Below are positions 36,057 to 43,257 of a stretch of 64,000 nt of DNA, one piece after another. Position 1 is the stretch's first letter. Each line of letters opens with the position of its first letter. The position numbers were made by a program, and so were the translations under genes. Source of the stretch: Rufibacter glacialis (GTDB lineage Bacteria; Bacteroidota; Bacteroidia; Cytophagales; Hymenobacteraceae); NCBI RefSeq assembly GCF_008271745.1, contig NZ_VKKZ01000022.1, positions 124,001 through 188,000 of the forward strand, given 5' to 3'. Under the pieces are notes generated by a model, which ran no database searches, was not told the origin of the DNA, and was given only the letters and a program-made list of their open reading frames with translations.

Positions 36057-37580
36057 ATGAAAACGTTTATATCAAAAAAGAAAAGTATCATCCTGGGGCT
36101 GTTGGTGGCTTTTTGCGGAAGTTGCACCGACCTGGATGAAGAGCTGTATGGAAGGGTGACACCAGAAAGCTTCTACCAGACCGACGTGGAAGTGTTGTCT
36201 GCTATGGCAGGCGTCTATAGTGCCATGTCTTTTGCCGGGAACGGAGGTAATGGGTGGCGGGTAATCCATTTAGGCACAGATGAGTTTCTAATTCCCTCCA
36301 GGTCAGACGGACGATGGGGGGACGGAGGCGTTTGGCTGGAGCTAGCCAACCACACCTGGACTCCGCAGAACAATAGAATTTTAAGTGCCTGGCGGGAAGT
36401 ATTCACTGTGATTGGCAGAGCCAACGCTGTACTAGAGAACTTGGGAAACACCCCTAGAGAAGGATTGGAAGATGAAAAAGCAGAAATGAGGGCGGTTAGG
36501 GCATATGCTTATTTTTATGCCATGGACTTGTTTGGGAATGTTCCCCTTGTGACCCAATCCCGCATAGATCCTAAGAACCTCCCCAAAACAAATTCGCGGG
36601 CAGAAGTCTTTGATTTTGTGGTGAGCGAGCTAAATGCCGCCATTCCAAACTTGCCTTCTGTAGGAACAGGAAATAATAGAAACAACTATTACGGCCGCAT
36701 AACCAAGGAGGCTGCCTACTCCATATTAGCCATCACCTATTTAAACGGACAGGTTTATACTGGGAAAAGTTCTTGGCAGGAATCCATTGCCGCCAGTGAT
36801 ATGGTCATAAACTCTGGGGGCTACAGCCTGCCTCTAAATTTCCTGGACAACTTTGTGGCGAACAATCATACCTCCCCGGAGTTCATTTATGCCATCACGG
36901 TAGACCCCGGTAGAAACGGAGGGGCGAACAACTTTGTGCTTAGGGGCACCCATGACTCCCATAGGTTCAAATACAACCTGCCTTTCACGCCCCAAAATGG
37001 CTTTACTGTGCTTGAAATGGCCTATGACCGCTATGAGGATCAGGATGTGCGCAAGAGCTTATTTCTTTTGGGCCCCCAAACGGACGCCAACGGAAGACCC
37101 CTTCCTAGAAATACTGGGGCAGGGCAGTTGGTATTAGTGCCTCACCAAAACATCACCAATTCGGCAGAAAACGAAGGCTACCGGTTGGTGAAGTGGCAGC
37201 CAGATCCGTCATGGGTGGGTCAGTCAGGGAATAATGACGTCGCCTTGATCCGGTTCGCGGAGATTCTGCTCACCAAAGCCGAGGCCTTGTTGCGATCAGG
37301 AGGCTCTGCCGCTGAAGCCTTACGCCTTGTGAACCGGGTGAGAACCAGAAGCAATGCTACGCCACTGGCTACCGTCACCCTTACTGACATCTATGACGAA
37401 AGGGCGCGGGAACTCATTTGGGAAGGTTCCAGAAGAAGGGATATGATACGGTTTGGCACCTTCCTGACCTGGGACTGGAGATTCAGGACCACCGATTCTC
37501 CCAAGTTCAGGGAGCTGTTTCCGGTGCCTATTATTGAATTGAATGCCAATCCCAACCTGACGCAGAACCCTGGTTATTAA
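36057..37580 (+). CDS. SusD/RagB-family lipoprotein (third)
   Basis: 507 residues with lipobox FCGSC (Cys23), then TDLDEELYGRVTPESFYQTD, the usual SusD opening. RAVRAYAYFYAMDLFGNVPLV forms the TPR-like helix pair, and IYDERARELIWEGSRRRDMIRFG is the conserved C-terminal motif. It is the surface binding partner of the preceding SusC in the same operon. Confidence 0.97.
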   Translation: MKTFISKKKSIILGLLVAFCGSCTDLDEELYGRVTPESFYQTDVEVLSAMAGVYSAMSFAGNGGNGWRVIHLGTDEFLIPSRSDGRWGDGGVWLELANHTWTPQNNRILSAWREVFTVIGRANAVLENLGNTPREGLEDEKAEMRAVRAYAYFYAMDLFGNVPLVTQSRIDPKNLPKTNSRAEVFDFVVSELNAAIPNLPSVGTGNNRNNYYGRITKEAAYSILAITYLNGQVYTGKSSWQESIAASDMVINSGGYSLPLNFLDNFVANNHTSPEFIYAITVDPGRNGGANNFVLRGTHDSHRFKYNLPFTPQNGFTVLEMAYDRYEDQDVRKSLFLLGPQTDANGRPLPRNTGAGQLVLVPHQNITNSAENEGYRLVKWQPDPSWVGQSGNNDVALIRFAEILLTKAEALLRSGGSAAEALRLVNRVRTRSNATPLATVTLTDIYDERARELIWEGSRRRDMIRFGTFLTWDWRFRTTDSPKFRELFPVPIIELNANPNLTQNPGY

Positions 37581-37615
37581 GTTTCAGCTTCTTTTCAACT
37601 TGCTAGATATTCCCC

Positions 37616-38986
37616 ATGCTAATGAACATCAATTCCATGAATAAAAGAAAAGCCCAAAGAATTCCTTCCCCTGTGAAACAGGGGATAGGCATTCTGTTAG
37701 CGTTTTTGGGCACCACAGGCGTGTCGGTGTCGGCCCAGGCCCAGGTAATTGGGGGCGTGGATTACTCAGACCGGGCACACGTAGACAAAACCTTTGACAT
37801 GGCCGGCACTGATATCTTCGGGCAACGGTTCCCCTCTGAGAGCCTGACTATTCCAGACCCCGTCACCGGGGTGAAAATCACGGCGCTTACTACCTCCAGG
37901 CACAGCAGTTCCAAGATATACCAGGACCACCCCAACTGGACGGCAGACGGGAAATATATTGTCTTTACCTCTAACCGTAATACAGCAGCCGGCGGCAATG
38001 TTACGTTTGCGGCCAATGCTGGGGCTCCCCGCAGGGAAAGGCAGTTCTACGCCATTTCCATGGACACCCATGAAATTGTACAGGTGACCACCGGCGCCGG
38101 GGTGGGGGATCTCCTGCTGGGCCACAAAAGAAACGTGGCCTTCCGGATAAGGGACAACCAGGTGATAGAGCTGAACCTGGGTGAGCTGCTCAAAGACAGC
38201 GAAGCCGGCCAGGTGAAACCGCCCGGCAGCTATGAAAAAGTGGTGGCCACCATTCCCAGTGACCTTAAACCGGGTGGGTCTTGTCTGGATATCAATGATA
38301 AGCGGATCTTCTTCTCCACCAGAGTAGGGGAAGCGAATTCAGCCATCCACAGCATTGACCTGGACACGAAAAAGACGACCAAACTGGTGGAGGTGCCTTT
38401 CCGGACGGGCCACTTTCAGGCAAACCCTTTTGTCTCTGGCGAGATGATGTACTGCTGGGAAACCGGTGGTGATGCTCCGCAACGCATGTGGGTTTTAACG
38501 GTGGACAAGAACGGAAAGGCCACCAACCGCCCCGTGTACAAAGAGAAGGCAGATGAATGGGTCACGCACGAGGTATTTGCCGGGCCAGACCACATCCTTT
38601 TCAACGTGATGGGGCATATTGACCGGTTAAAAAAGAACCCCACGGGCATTGTCTTGCACAACATCCGCAACAATGAATCAAAGCTGCTGGGGCAGGCGAA
38701 AGAACTGGGAGGGTATTGGCACGCTGCCGGTACAAAAGACCTGAAATGGGCCGTGGGCGACTCTTTTGACGGCAACATTTACCGCCTGAACATAGACCAA
38801 GGCACCGCCACCTTATTAACCACCGGGCACCGGCCCAACACCAAAAGCCCGTTCTCCAGCCAGGCACACGCGCACCAATCCATCAGCCCAGACAGGAAAT
38901 GGGTGCTTTTCAACTCCAGTATGTTAACTGAAAGTGACCTCATGATGGTGCCTCTGCACCCGGATGGCTTATCCCTTAAAAAGTAA
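37616..38986 (+). CDS. Oligogalacturonate lyase-like protein, PL22
   Basis: 456 residues with an N-terminal export signal (about 20-42, ending VSVSAQAQ); alternative ATGs lie at 37622 and 37637. It folds as a TolB-like beta-propeller: DHPNWTADGKYIVFTSNR, RTGHFQANPFVSGEMMYCWETGG and SSQAHAHQSISPDRKWVLFNS are typical of PL22, and the histidines in the last two fit the proposed base and metal site. PL22 enzymes split unsaturated digalacturonate into 5-keto-4-deoxyuronate. The gene is 35 bp after SusD, so uptake and final cleavage are coupled. The known E. coli/Dickeya-type enzymes are cytoplasmic, while this one appears exported, probably to the periplasm. Confidence 0.85.
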   Translation: MLMNINSMNKRKAQRIPSPVKQGIGILLAFLGTTGVSVSAQAQVIGGVDYSDRAHVDKTFDMAGTDIFGQRFPSESLTIPDPVTGVKITALTTSRHSSSKIYQDHPNWTADGKYIVFTSNRNTAAGGNVTFAANAGAPRRERQFYAISMDTHEIVQVTTGAGVGDLLLGHKRNVAFRIRDNQVIELNLGELLKDSEAGQVKPPGSYEKVVATIPSDLKPGGSCLDINDKRIFFSTRVGEANSAIHSIDLDTKKTTKLVEVPFRTGHFQANPFVSGEMMYCWETGGDAPQRMWVLTVDKNGKATNRPVYKEKADEWVTHEVFAGPDHILFNVMGHIDRLKKNPTGIVLHNIRNNESKLLGQAKELGGYWHAAGTKDLKWAVGDSFDGNIYRLNIDQGTATLLTTGHRPNTKSPFSSQAHAHQSISPDRKWVLFNSSMLTESDLMMVPLHPDGLSLKK

Positions 38987-39028
38987 GCCAGAAGGAGCGC
39001 TTTAGGTCTACTCCGAAGAGCAAATATC

Positions 39029-39071
39029 AAAGCCGGTGCAACCGAGGTTATTCTTGGTTCGCACCGGCTTT
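39029..39071 (+). terminator. Rho-independent terminator of third SusCD/PL22 operon
   Basis: AAAGCCGGTGC (39029-39039) pairs with GCACCGGCTTT (39061-39071), and the inner arms 40-46 and 53-59 extend the stem. A T-rich tail (TTTTTGG) follows directly. Confidence 0.85.
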
Positions 39072-39200
39072 TTGGTTTGGAATTGGAAAAGACTGGGTAA
39101 GTTGGGGACGCACTATCCCTGCTAGAAGGAGTCTCTTTATTAGCAGTTAATTAAATGTCGTTTCTGTGAAACCAGCCCCTAAACAAACCTGAAGCCTAAT

Positions 39201-39272
39201 CTATGGCGCAGGAGTTACTTCCTTGTCTTTCCCCAAAGTTCAGAAGGCACGGAAGAAGCTTCTGCGCCATAG
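39201..39272. repeat. REP-like imperfect inverted repeat, second type
   Basis: CTATGGCGCAGGAG (39201-39214) returns inverted as CTTCTGCGCCATAG (39259-39272) with one mismatch. Homology between the arms continues inward over about 27 nt with five mismatches. It lies in noncoding sequence and has the look of an interspersed palindromic element. Confidence 0.5.
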
Positions 39273-39595
39273 GGTGGTAGGCAGTGAGGGACCATAGTTT
39301 GGGTTAGCACCAGAACGTTGCCTATAGTGGACAACAGGTGAGGCCTACGAACAAGAGCCTCCTTCCTGAAAGGTCAATGTCATACTTCAATTTTAGCTCT
39401 CTTTTCTAAAAACAAGGTAAAAACCTAAAGCAGCAAGGCCATTTTGTTTCCGGATCAAAACCCCACTTTAGCATCTCCTACTTCTTTTGCTGTACCACCA
39501 CCTATAAGGGCTTTATCCTTATTTGGCAGAGTTGAAGTTTAACACATTTTCATGGATGTGCTATTTCCCGGTTGCTTTACCTGAGGCCACATTCT

Positions 39596-39718
39596 TTATC
39601 TGGACAACATTAATAGGGAGCTCTTTCTAGCCAAAAACAAAGTACCTAGCAACCCCAGGTAGAGGAGGGCATTTTTCATAGCAGTGTTCTTCCCCATGTA
39701 AAGCACCAGCGCGTTCAT
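39596..39718 (-). CDS. Doubtful small membrane peptide ORF (40 aa)
   Basis: The ORF reads ATG to TAA and encodes one hydrophobic stretch (NALLYLGLLGTLFLARK) after a short N-terminus. It lies 61 bp downstream of the GH105 stop, on the same strand. No homologue is recognised and there is no ribosome-binding site. It could be a real small inner-membrane protein or chance. Confidence 0.2.
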   Translation of the reverse strand: MNALVLYMGKNTAMKNALLYLGLLGTLFLARKSSLLMLSR

Positions 39719-39779
39719 GGAGGAGGTGAGACGAAAAAGAAAGGTAGGGATAGGCAGAAGAGGGAGCTGGCCTTTTAGC

Positions 39780-41201
39780 CTACCGGGAGGAAAACTGGAC
39801 AGAGCTATCGTTGATTTCGTATTTGCTTCCTTTGAGCAAGGTAATGACCTCAGCTCCGGCTAACAGCACCGGGCCGTACCCATGCGCGGCATACACATTG
39901 ATGGGCCGGTAAAAGTAGAAGGCCGGATCAAAAGCCATGCCCGTTCCCACGCAGGTTCCTTCCACCTGGCCTTTGGCGTTGATTTTGGTGGCCACGGCGT
40001 TCCAGGCAAGTAGCACCATAGGGCCATACGCCTGTTTGTCAAGCCACCCTCTATTGATGCCGCGGGCAATGGAATACGCGTAAATGGCGGTGGCCGAGGT
40101 TTCCAGGTAGGAATTATTGCGGTCAAGGAGCTGGTGCCAGAAACCTTCCCCTGCCTGGTACGCCGCCAAGCCTTTCACGTGCGCCCGTAACTGATCCAGG
40201 ACTTTAGGGTACCCGGGGTGGTTCTGGGGCAGCACGTCCAGCAATTCAACCAGGGTCATGACGGCCCAGCCATTGGCCCGGGCCCAGTGGAATTGCGGGT
40301 GGGGTTCCATGCCTTGTACCCAGCCGTGCATGTACACACCTTTCTCCTTGTTGAACATACGGTCAGAGAACTGCACCACCTGTTTCACCGCATCATCATA
40401 ATAGCGCTGCTCACCGGTTAATTTTCCCATCTGGGCCAAAGCGGGTACGCTCATGAACAGGTCATCCAGCCAAAGGGTGTTCGGCAAAGGCCGGTTTCGG
40501 GCCAAGGTGCCATCGGCGAGCCGAAATTCTTTGTTACTGATATAGTCCAGGTAGTTGTTGATGAGGGGCCGAAGGTCTGACTTGACCACGTTGGCCCGCG
40601 AGGCTTTAATCATGGCGGCGGCCATGGCACCCGCATCATCCAGGGCGTGGGGCAGGAGAACCTGCCGCATAGGCGTTTCCAGTTTAGGGTTCTTCTGCAA
40701 TTCCGTGCGGTAATAAGGTGCCAGATCAGCCAGGAAATTCAGCCGCTGGGTAGTGTAATTGGTAAAGCGCTGGTCACCGGTGGCCTCGCCGGCCAGCAAC
40801 ATGCCGGAATAGGTGACGCCCCACTCGTAGCTGGTGAGCCTAAAATCTCCTTGTTCAATGGCGGAATTTTCATTGAGCTTCTTGAGATCTGTTACCTGTT
40901 TGCCGGTTTTCTTGTCCACCACCCGGGCGGGGGTAGCGGCGTCCAGGTAGGAGTGGACCCGGTGCAGGACTTTGGTCACATCCTCTACTTTGGTAGTGCC
41001 ATAGGGGGTAGGATAATCGGGCTGCATGGCATGGAGCGGCGTGTTGGTGTCAGATACCTTCTTAGGGGTAGTCTGGGCGTCCGCTGCGTGCCAGGAACCA
41101 AAAAAAGCCAGGGCCAGGAACGCTTTTCTGGCGTTGCCCCAGAGCCAAGCTTGCGGTTGGCGCGGGGCAGTAAAGGGTATGAAGGTTGCTTCAGGTCTCA
41201 T
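39780..41201 (-). CDS. GH105/GH88-family unsaturated (rhamno)galacturonyl hydrolase
   Basis: 473 residues with a long N-region and signal peptide ending near SWHAADAQ. The alpha/alpha-barrel family is recognised from EWGVTYSGMLLAGEATGD, PNTLWLDDLFMSVPALAQMG (with the catalytic Asp region LDD), FHWARANGWAVMTLVELL and SATAIYAYSIARGINRGWL. Such enzymes remove the 4,5-unsaturated uronic acid from the non-reducing end of oligosaccharides made by lyases like PL11. It has its own regulon promoter 84 bp upstream (41285-41329). The DUF4861 gene lies further upstream on the same strand, behind a terminator. Confidence 0.9.
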   Translation of the reverse strand: MRPEATFIPFTAPRQPQAWLWGNARKAFLALAFFGSWHAADAQTTPKKVSDTNTPLHAMQPDYPTPYGTTKVEDVTKVLHRVHSYLDAATPARVVDKKTGKQVTDLKKLNENSAIEQGDFRLTSYEWGVTYSGMLLAGEATGDQRFTNYTTQRLNFLADLAPYYRTELQKNPKLETPMRQVLLPHALDDAGAMAAAMIKASRANVVKSDLRPLINNYLDYISNKEFRLADGTLARNRPLPNTLWLDDLFMSVPALAQMGKLTGEQRYYDDAVKQVVQFSDRMFNKEKGVYMHGWVQGMEPHPQFHWARANGWAVMTLVELLDVLPQNHPGYPKVLDQLRAHVKGLAAYQAGEGFWHQLLDRNNSYLETSATAIYAYSIARGINRGWLDKQAYGPMVLLAWNAVATKINAKGQVEGTCVGTGMAFDPAFYFYRPINVYAAHGYGPVLLAGAEVITLLKGSKYEINDSSVQFSSR

Positions 41202-41284
41202 GGTATGGATAGTTTTCGGTTACGGTTGTTTTTATCTCACCCTTTTGAAAACAGGCCATAAATGGCTGAAAGCAGGTGAGTTAG

Positions 41285-41329
41285 ACAAAGTAGAAAGAAA
41301 TTCAGACGAAGCTATCCTGTACTGTCCCG
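41285..41329 (-). promoter_or_regulatory. Regulon promoter D (drives GH105)
   Basis: On the minus strand CGGGACAGTACAGGATAG (41329 to 41312) is followed after 19 nt by TACTTTGT (41292 to 41285), an exact TAnnTTTG box. The start codon is at 41201. Confidence 0.78.
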
Positions 41330-41400
41330 TAGGGAGGAAGGAGCGGCAAAAGTTAACTGTTCAGCGCTTGTTTTTTAGCTGGTGAGGAGGGAAAAGGCCT

Positions 41401-41436
41401 AAAAAAGGCCTCTTTTTGGAGAAAGAGGCCTTTTTT
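41401..41436 (-). terminator. Rho-independent terminator after DUF4861 gene
   Basis: A 15-bp perfect stem (41401-41415 with 41422-41436) is built on AGGCCTCTTT. It is flanked by A-runs and T-runs, so it can serve the minus strand, 19 bp past the DUF4861 stop. Confidence 0.85.
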
Positions 41437-41454
41437 AGAAGAAAAGGGTTGGTT

Positions 41455-42741
41455 CTATTTGACCTGCACCTGGACCTCGGCCCCCAGCTGTCTGGCTAGG
41501 TCCAGCACGTAGTTCTGAAAAGAGGCGGCCTCTTTGAAGGCCTCGTTGCTCAGTTCCCATCCACCCACGGCGTAATAGGTCACGGGTTGGTTGTCCTGCA
41601 CCTTCATCTTGGCAAAATACCCTTGGGCCAGCCTGCCCGAGACTGGGGCCTCCACAAAGCCTTGATAGGTGCTTTTGGGTAGGATCAGGGCCAGGCCTAA
41701 GAGCCATTCTTTGTTATAGGTTTCGCGGTCATGCGTGAGCAGTACCACCCATTTGTCGTCCACGTTGATTTCCTTCACCGGATCGGTCGGGTCCAGGTTG
41801 TTCATGCCAATGAGCAATAGCTCATCGCCCTGCAAGCCAGAAATTCTAGCGGTATTCTGGTAGGCATACATGCCGGGCCAGATGGCGGGGTTTTCCTCCA
41901 CGGTGTACCGGCGGTTGGTGCCGTCCGGCCTCCAGGCGTGGTACTTCAGGTGCATGACCGAGCGCACGGGGCCTTCGGTGAGAATCTGGAAGCTGGTGCT
42001 TTCCACGTTGTTGATGGAGTCATTCACCGTCACCCCTAAGCGGTGAAAGTTATTGTTGATGAGGAGGGCAAGGCCCCCAATGCCCGCTGAGTTACCAACC
42101 GCCATGATGTCCCGGCCCCAATCGGCCATGACGTGGTAATTGTCCTCTACTGCCCCGGTAGCGCTAATGCCCACGGTTTCTGGAGACATATACGCCACCC
42201 GCTTCCCGAAGAGGTCTTTGGCGTTGCGGCCGTCAAAGTAATGCCGGAACCCAACTTTGTCATTTTCCCAGGAGGGGCCATCGGTTTGGTAGGGCTGGTA
42301 GCCGTAGCCAGGGCTTTTGGGTAATTGGTTCGCGTACAGAGTATCACTGGTCTTGGGCTGCACCGGCGTGTCTTTAGACGTGCGCTTGCCAAAACGAACA
42401 CTGGTCTTGACGGGGTATGCGGGCTTGGTAGGCACCCAGGAAAGCGTCAGGGTCTGTTGGCCGGCAGCGGGAAGGTCTGTCACGAAAAACAGCTCATCCC
42501 ACTTCTGGTCCCCGTCCAGGTCATCGGTCTGGGCCGCCACGGTGTCGCCGGACTGGGTTAACAAGACGGGGAATGCACCGGTGGCGGAGGGACTTTTGAG
42601 CTGGTCTCTCTTAATGGCAATGGCCTTGTCCTGCAAAGCAACCGAAGAACGGTTGGTGAGCACCACCTGCTGTGTGGAGACGCAGGAGACCAGGGAGCAG
42701 CTGAAGGAGAAGACCGAAAGTAGGAGGAGTTTTCTATCCAT
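41455..42741 (-). CDS. DUF4861 family lipoprotein, function unknown
   Basis: 428 residues with lipobox SLVSC (Cys20). The family is recognised from DDLDGDQKWDELFFVTDL, GYGYQPYQTDGPSWENDKVGFRHYFDGRNAKDLFGK, VAYMSPETVGISATG and VEENPAIWPGMYAYQN. The domain resembles beta-sandwich sugar-active folds, and the family recurs in Bacteroidota pectin and other uronate loci. No function is assigned here. It stands between GH105 and the divergent PL11 gene, so a role on RG-I oligosaccharides is likely. Confidence 0.82.
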   Translation of the reverse strand: MDRKLLLLSVFSFSCSLVSCVSTQQVVLTNRSSVALQDKAIAIKRDQLKSPSATGAFPVLLTQSGDTVAAQTDDLDGDQKWDELFFVTDLPAAGQQTLTLSWVPTKPAYPVKTSVRFGKRTSKDTPVQPKTSDTLYANQLPKSPGYGYQPYQTDGPSWENDKVGFRHYFDGRNAKDLFGKRVAYMSPETVGISATGAVEDNYHVMADWGRDIMAVGNSAGIGGLALLINNNFHRLGVTVNDSINNVESTSFQILTEGPVRSVMHLKYHAWRPDGTNRRYTVEENPAIWPGMYAYQNTARISGLQGDELLLIGMNNLDPTDPVKEINVDDKWVVLLTHDRETYNKEWLLGLALILPKSTYQGFVEAPVSGRLAQGYFAKMKVQDNQPVTYYAVGGWELSNEAFKEAASFQNYVLDLARQLGAEVQVQVK

Positions 42742-42914
42742 GGCAGATGGGAAGTCAATATAAAACGTAGGATTCCGGGTAGATTTCTGAAAAATAGGCT
42801 AAAAACGAATAAAACGTTTCCTTGGGGCGGAGCTTGCCTGGCCGGTGATAGTAGGTGCCCGGTTTCCGCTCCCTTTTTTTAACTCCAGCAAATGCCTACC
42901 CCAAATTCTCTTTA

Positions 42915-42926
42915 GGCAACGTTGCC
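42915..42926. promoter_or_regulatory. 12-bp palindrome, possible operator
   Basis: GGCAACGTTGCC is perfectly symmetric with a central CG, a format seen in LacI-family operators. It is flanked by CTTTAGGC (from 42910) and GCCTAAAG (42931-42938). It may instead be part of an RNA hairpin. Confidence 0.3.
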
Positions 42927-43035
42927 TTGGGCCTAAAGGTAGCAAGGCAAAGGTCCTGGGCCATCCTGCCGTGCCCTGTTTTTCTGGGGGCAGTAAGGGG
43001 GTAGGCGCCGGAAATATTTTTCCTCCCCGGCCTGG

Positions 43036-43080
43036 CAGGATAGTGCAGGATAGGAAAAGAATTTAGGGTGCTTACTTTTA
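43036..43080 (+). promoter_or_regulatory. Regulon promoter E (drives second PL11 operon)
   Basis: CAGGATAGTGCAGGATAG (43036-43053) is the best consensus copy. TACTTTTA (43073-43080) follows after 19 nt. The leader to the start at 43258 would be about 165 nt. Confidence 0.78.
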
Positions 43081-43257
43081 GAGGAATTGATCAAGCGTGT
43101 GATGGGTAGGTTCTTGAAGGATACGTTCTTCCGCCATTTTTTATGGATTTTCTGTCCAAGGAAAGCCAGGCACCAAAGGGAGGCGGTAGTTTAAGGACTT
43201 CTTTTAAAAAATCACAGCCGAAACATCTTTTTTGCACCAGTGTTTATACCAGATCCT

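Larger units (their letters stand above)
38987..39779. other. Intergenic region between convergent PL22 and GH105 genes
   Basis: It contains a terminator (39029-39071), recurrent TTTTCT..AAAA-type elements (39158-39184, 39397-39425), a REP-like inverted repeat (39201-39272) and a doubtful 40-codon minus-strand ORF (39596-39718). No larger gene is seen. Confidence 0.5.
42742..43257. other. Divergent control region DUF4861 / second PL11
   Basis: No gene is seen. It has a TTTCTGAAAAATAGGC element (42782-42807), a perfect 12-bp palindrome GGCAACGTTGCC (42915-42926) inside a larger partial inverted repeat, and regulon promoter E (43036-43080). Confidence 0.55.

Noticed and set aside
39110..39135. 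CAGGGATAGTGC on the minus strand, resembling half of the regulon motif
   Set aside because: It has only one half, the spacing is wrong and no minus-strand gene lies downstream; treated as chance.
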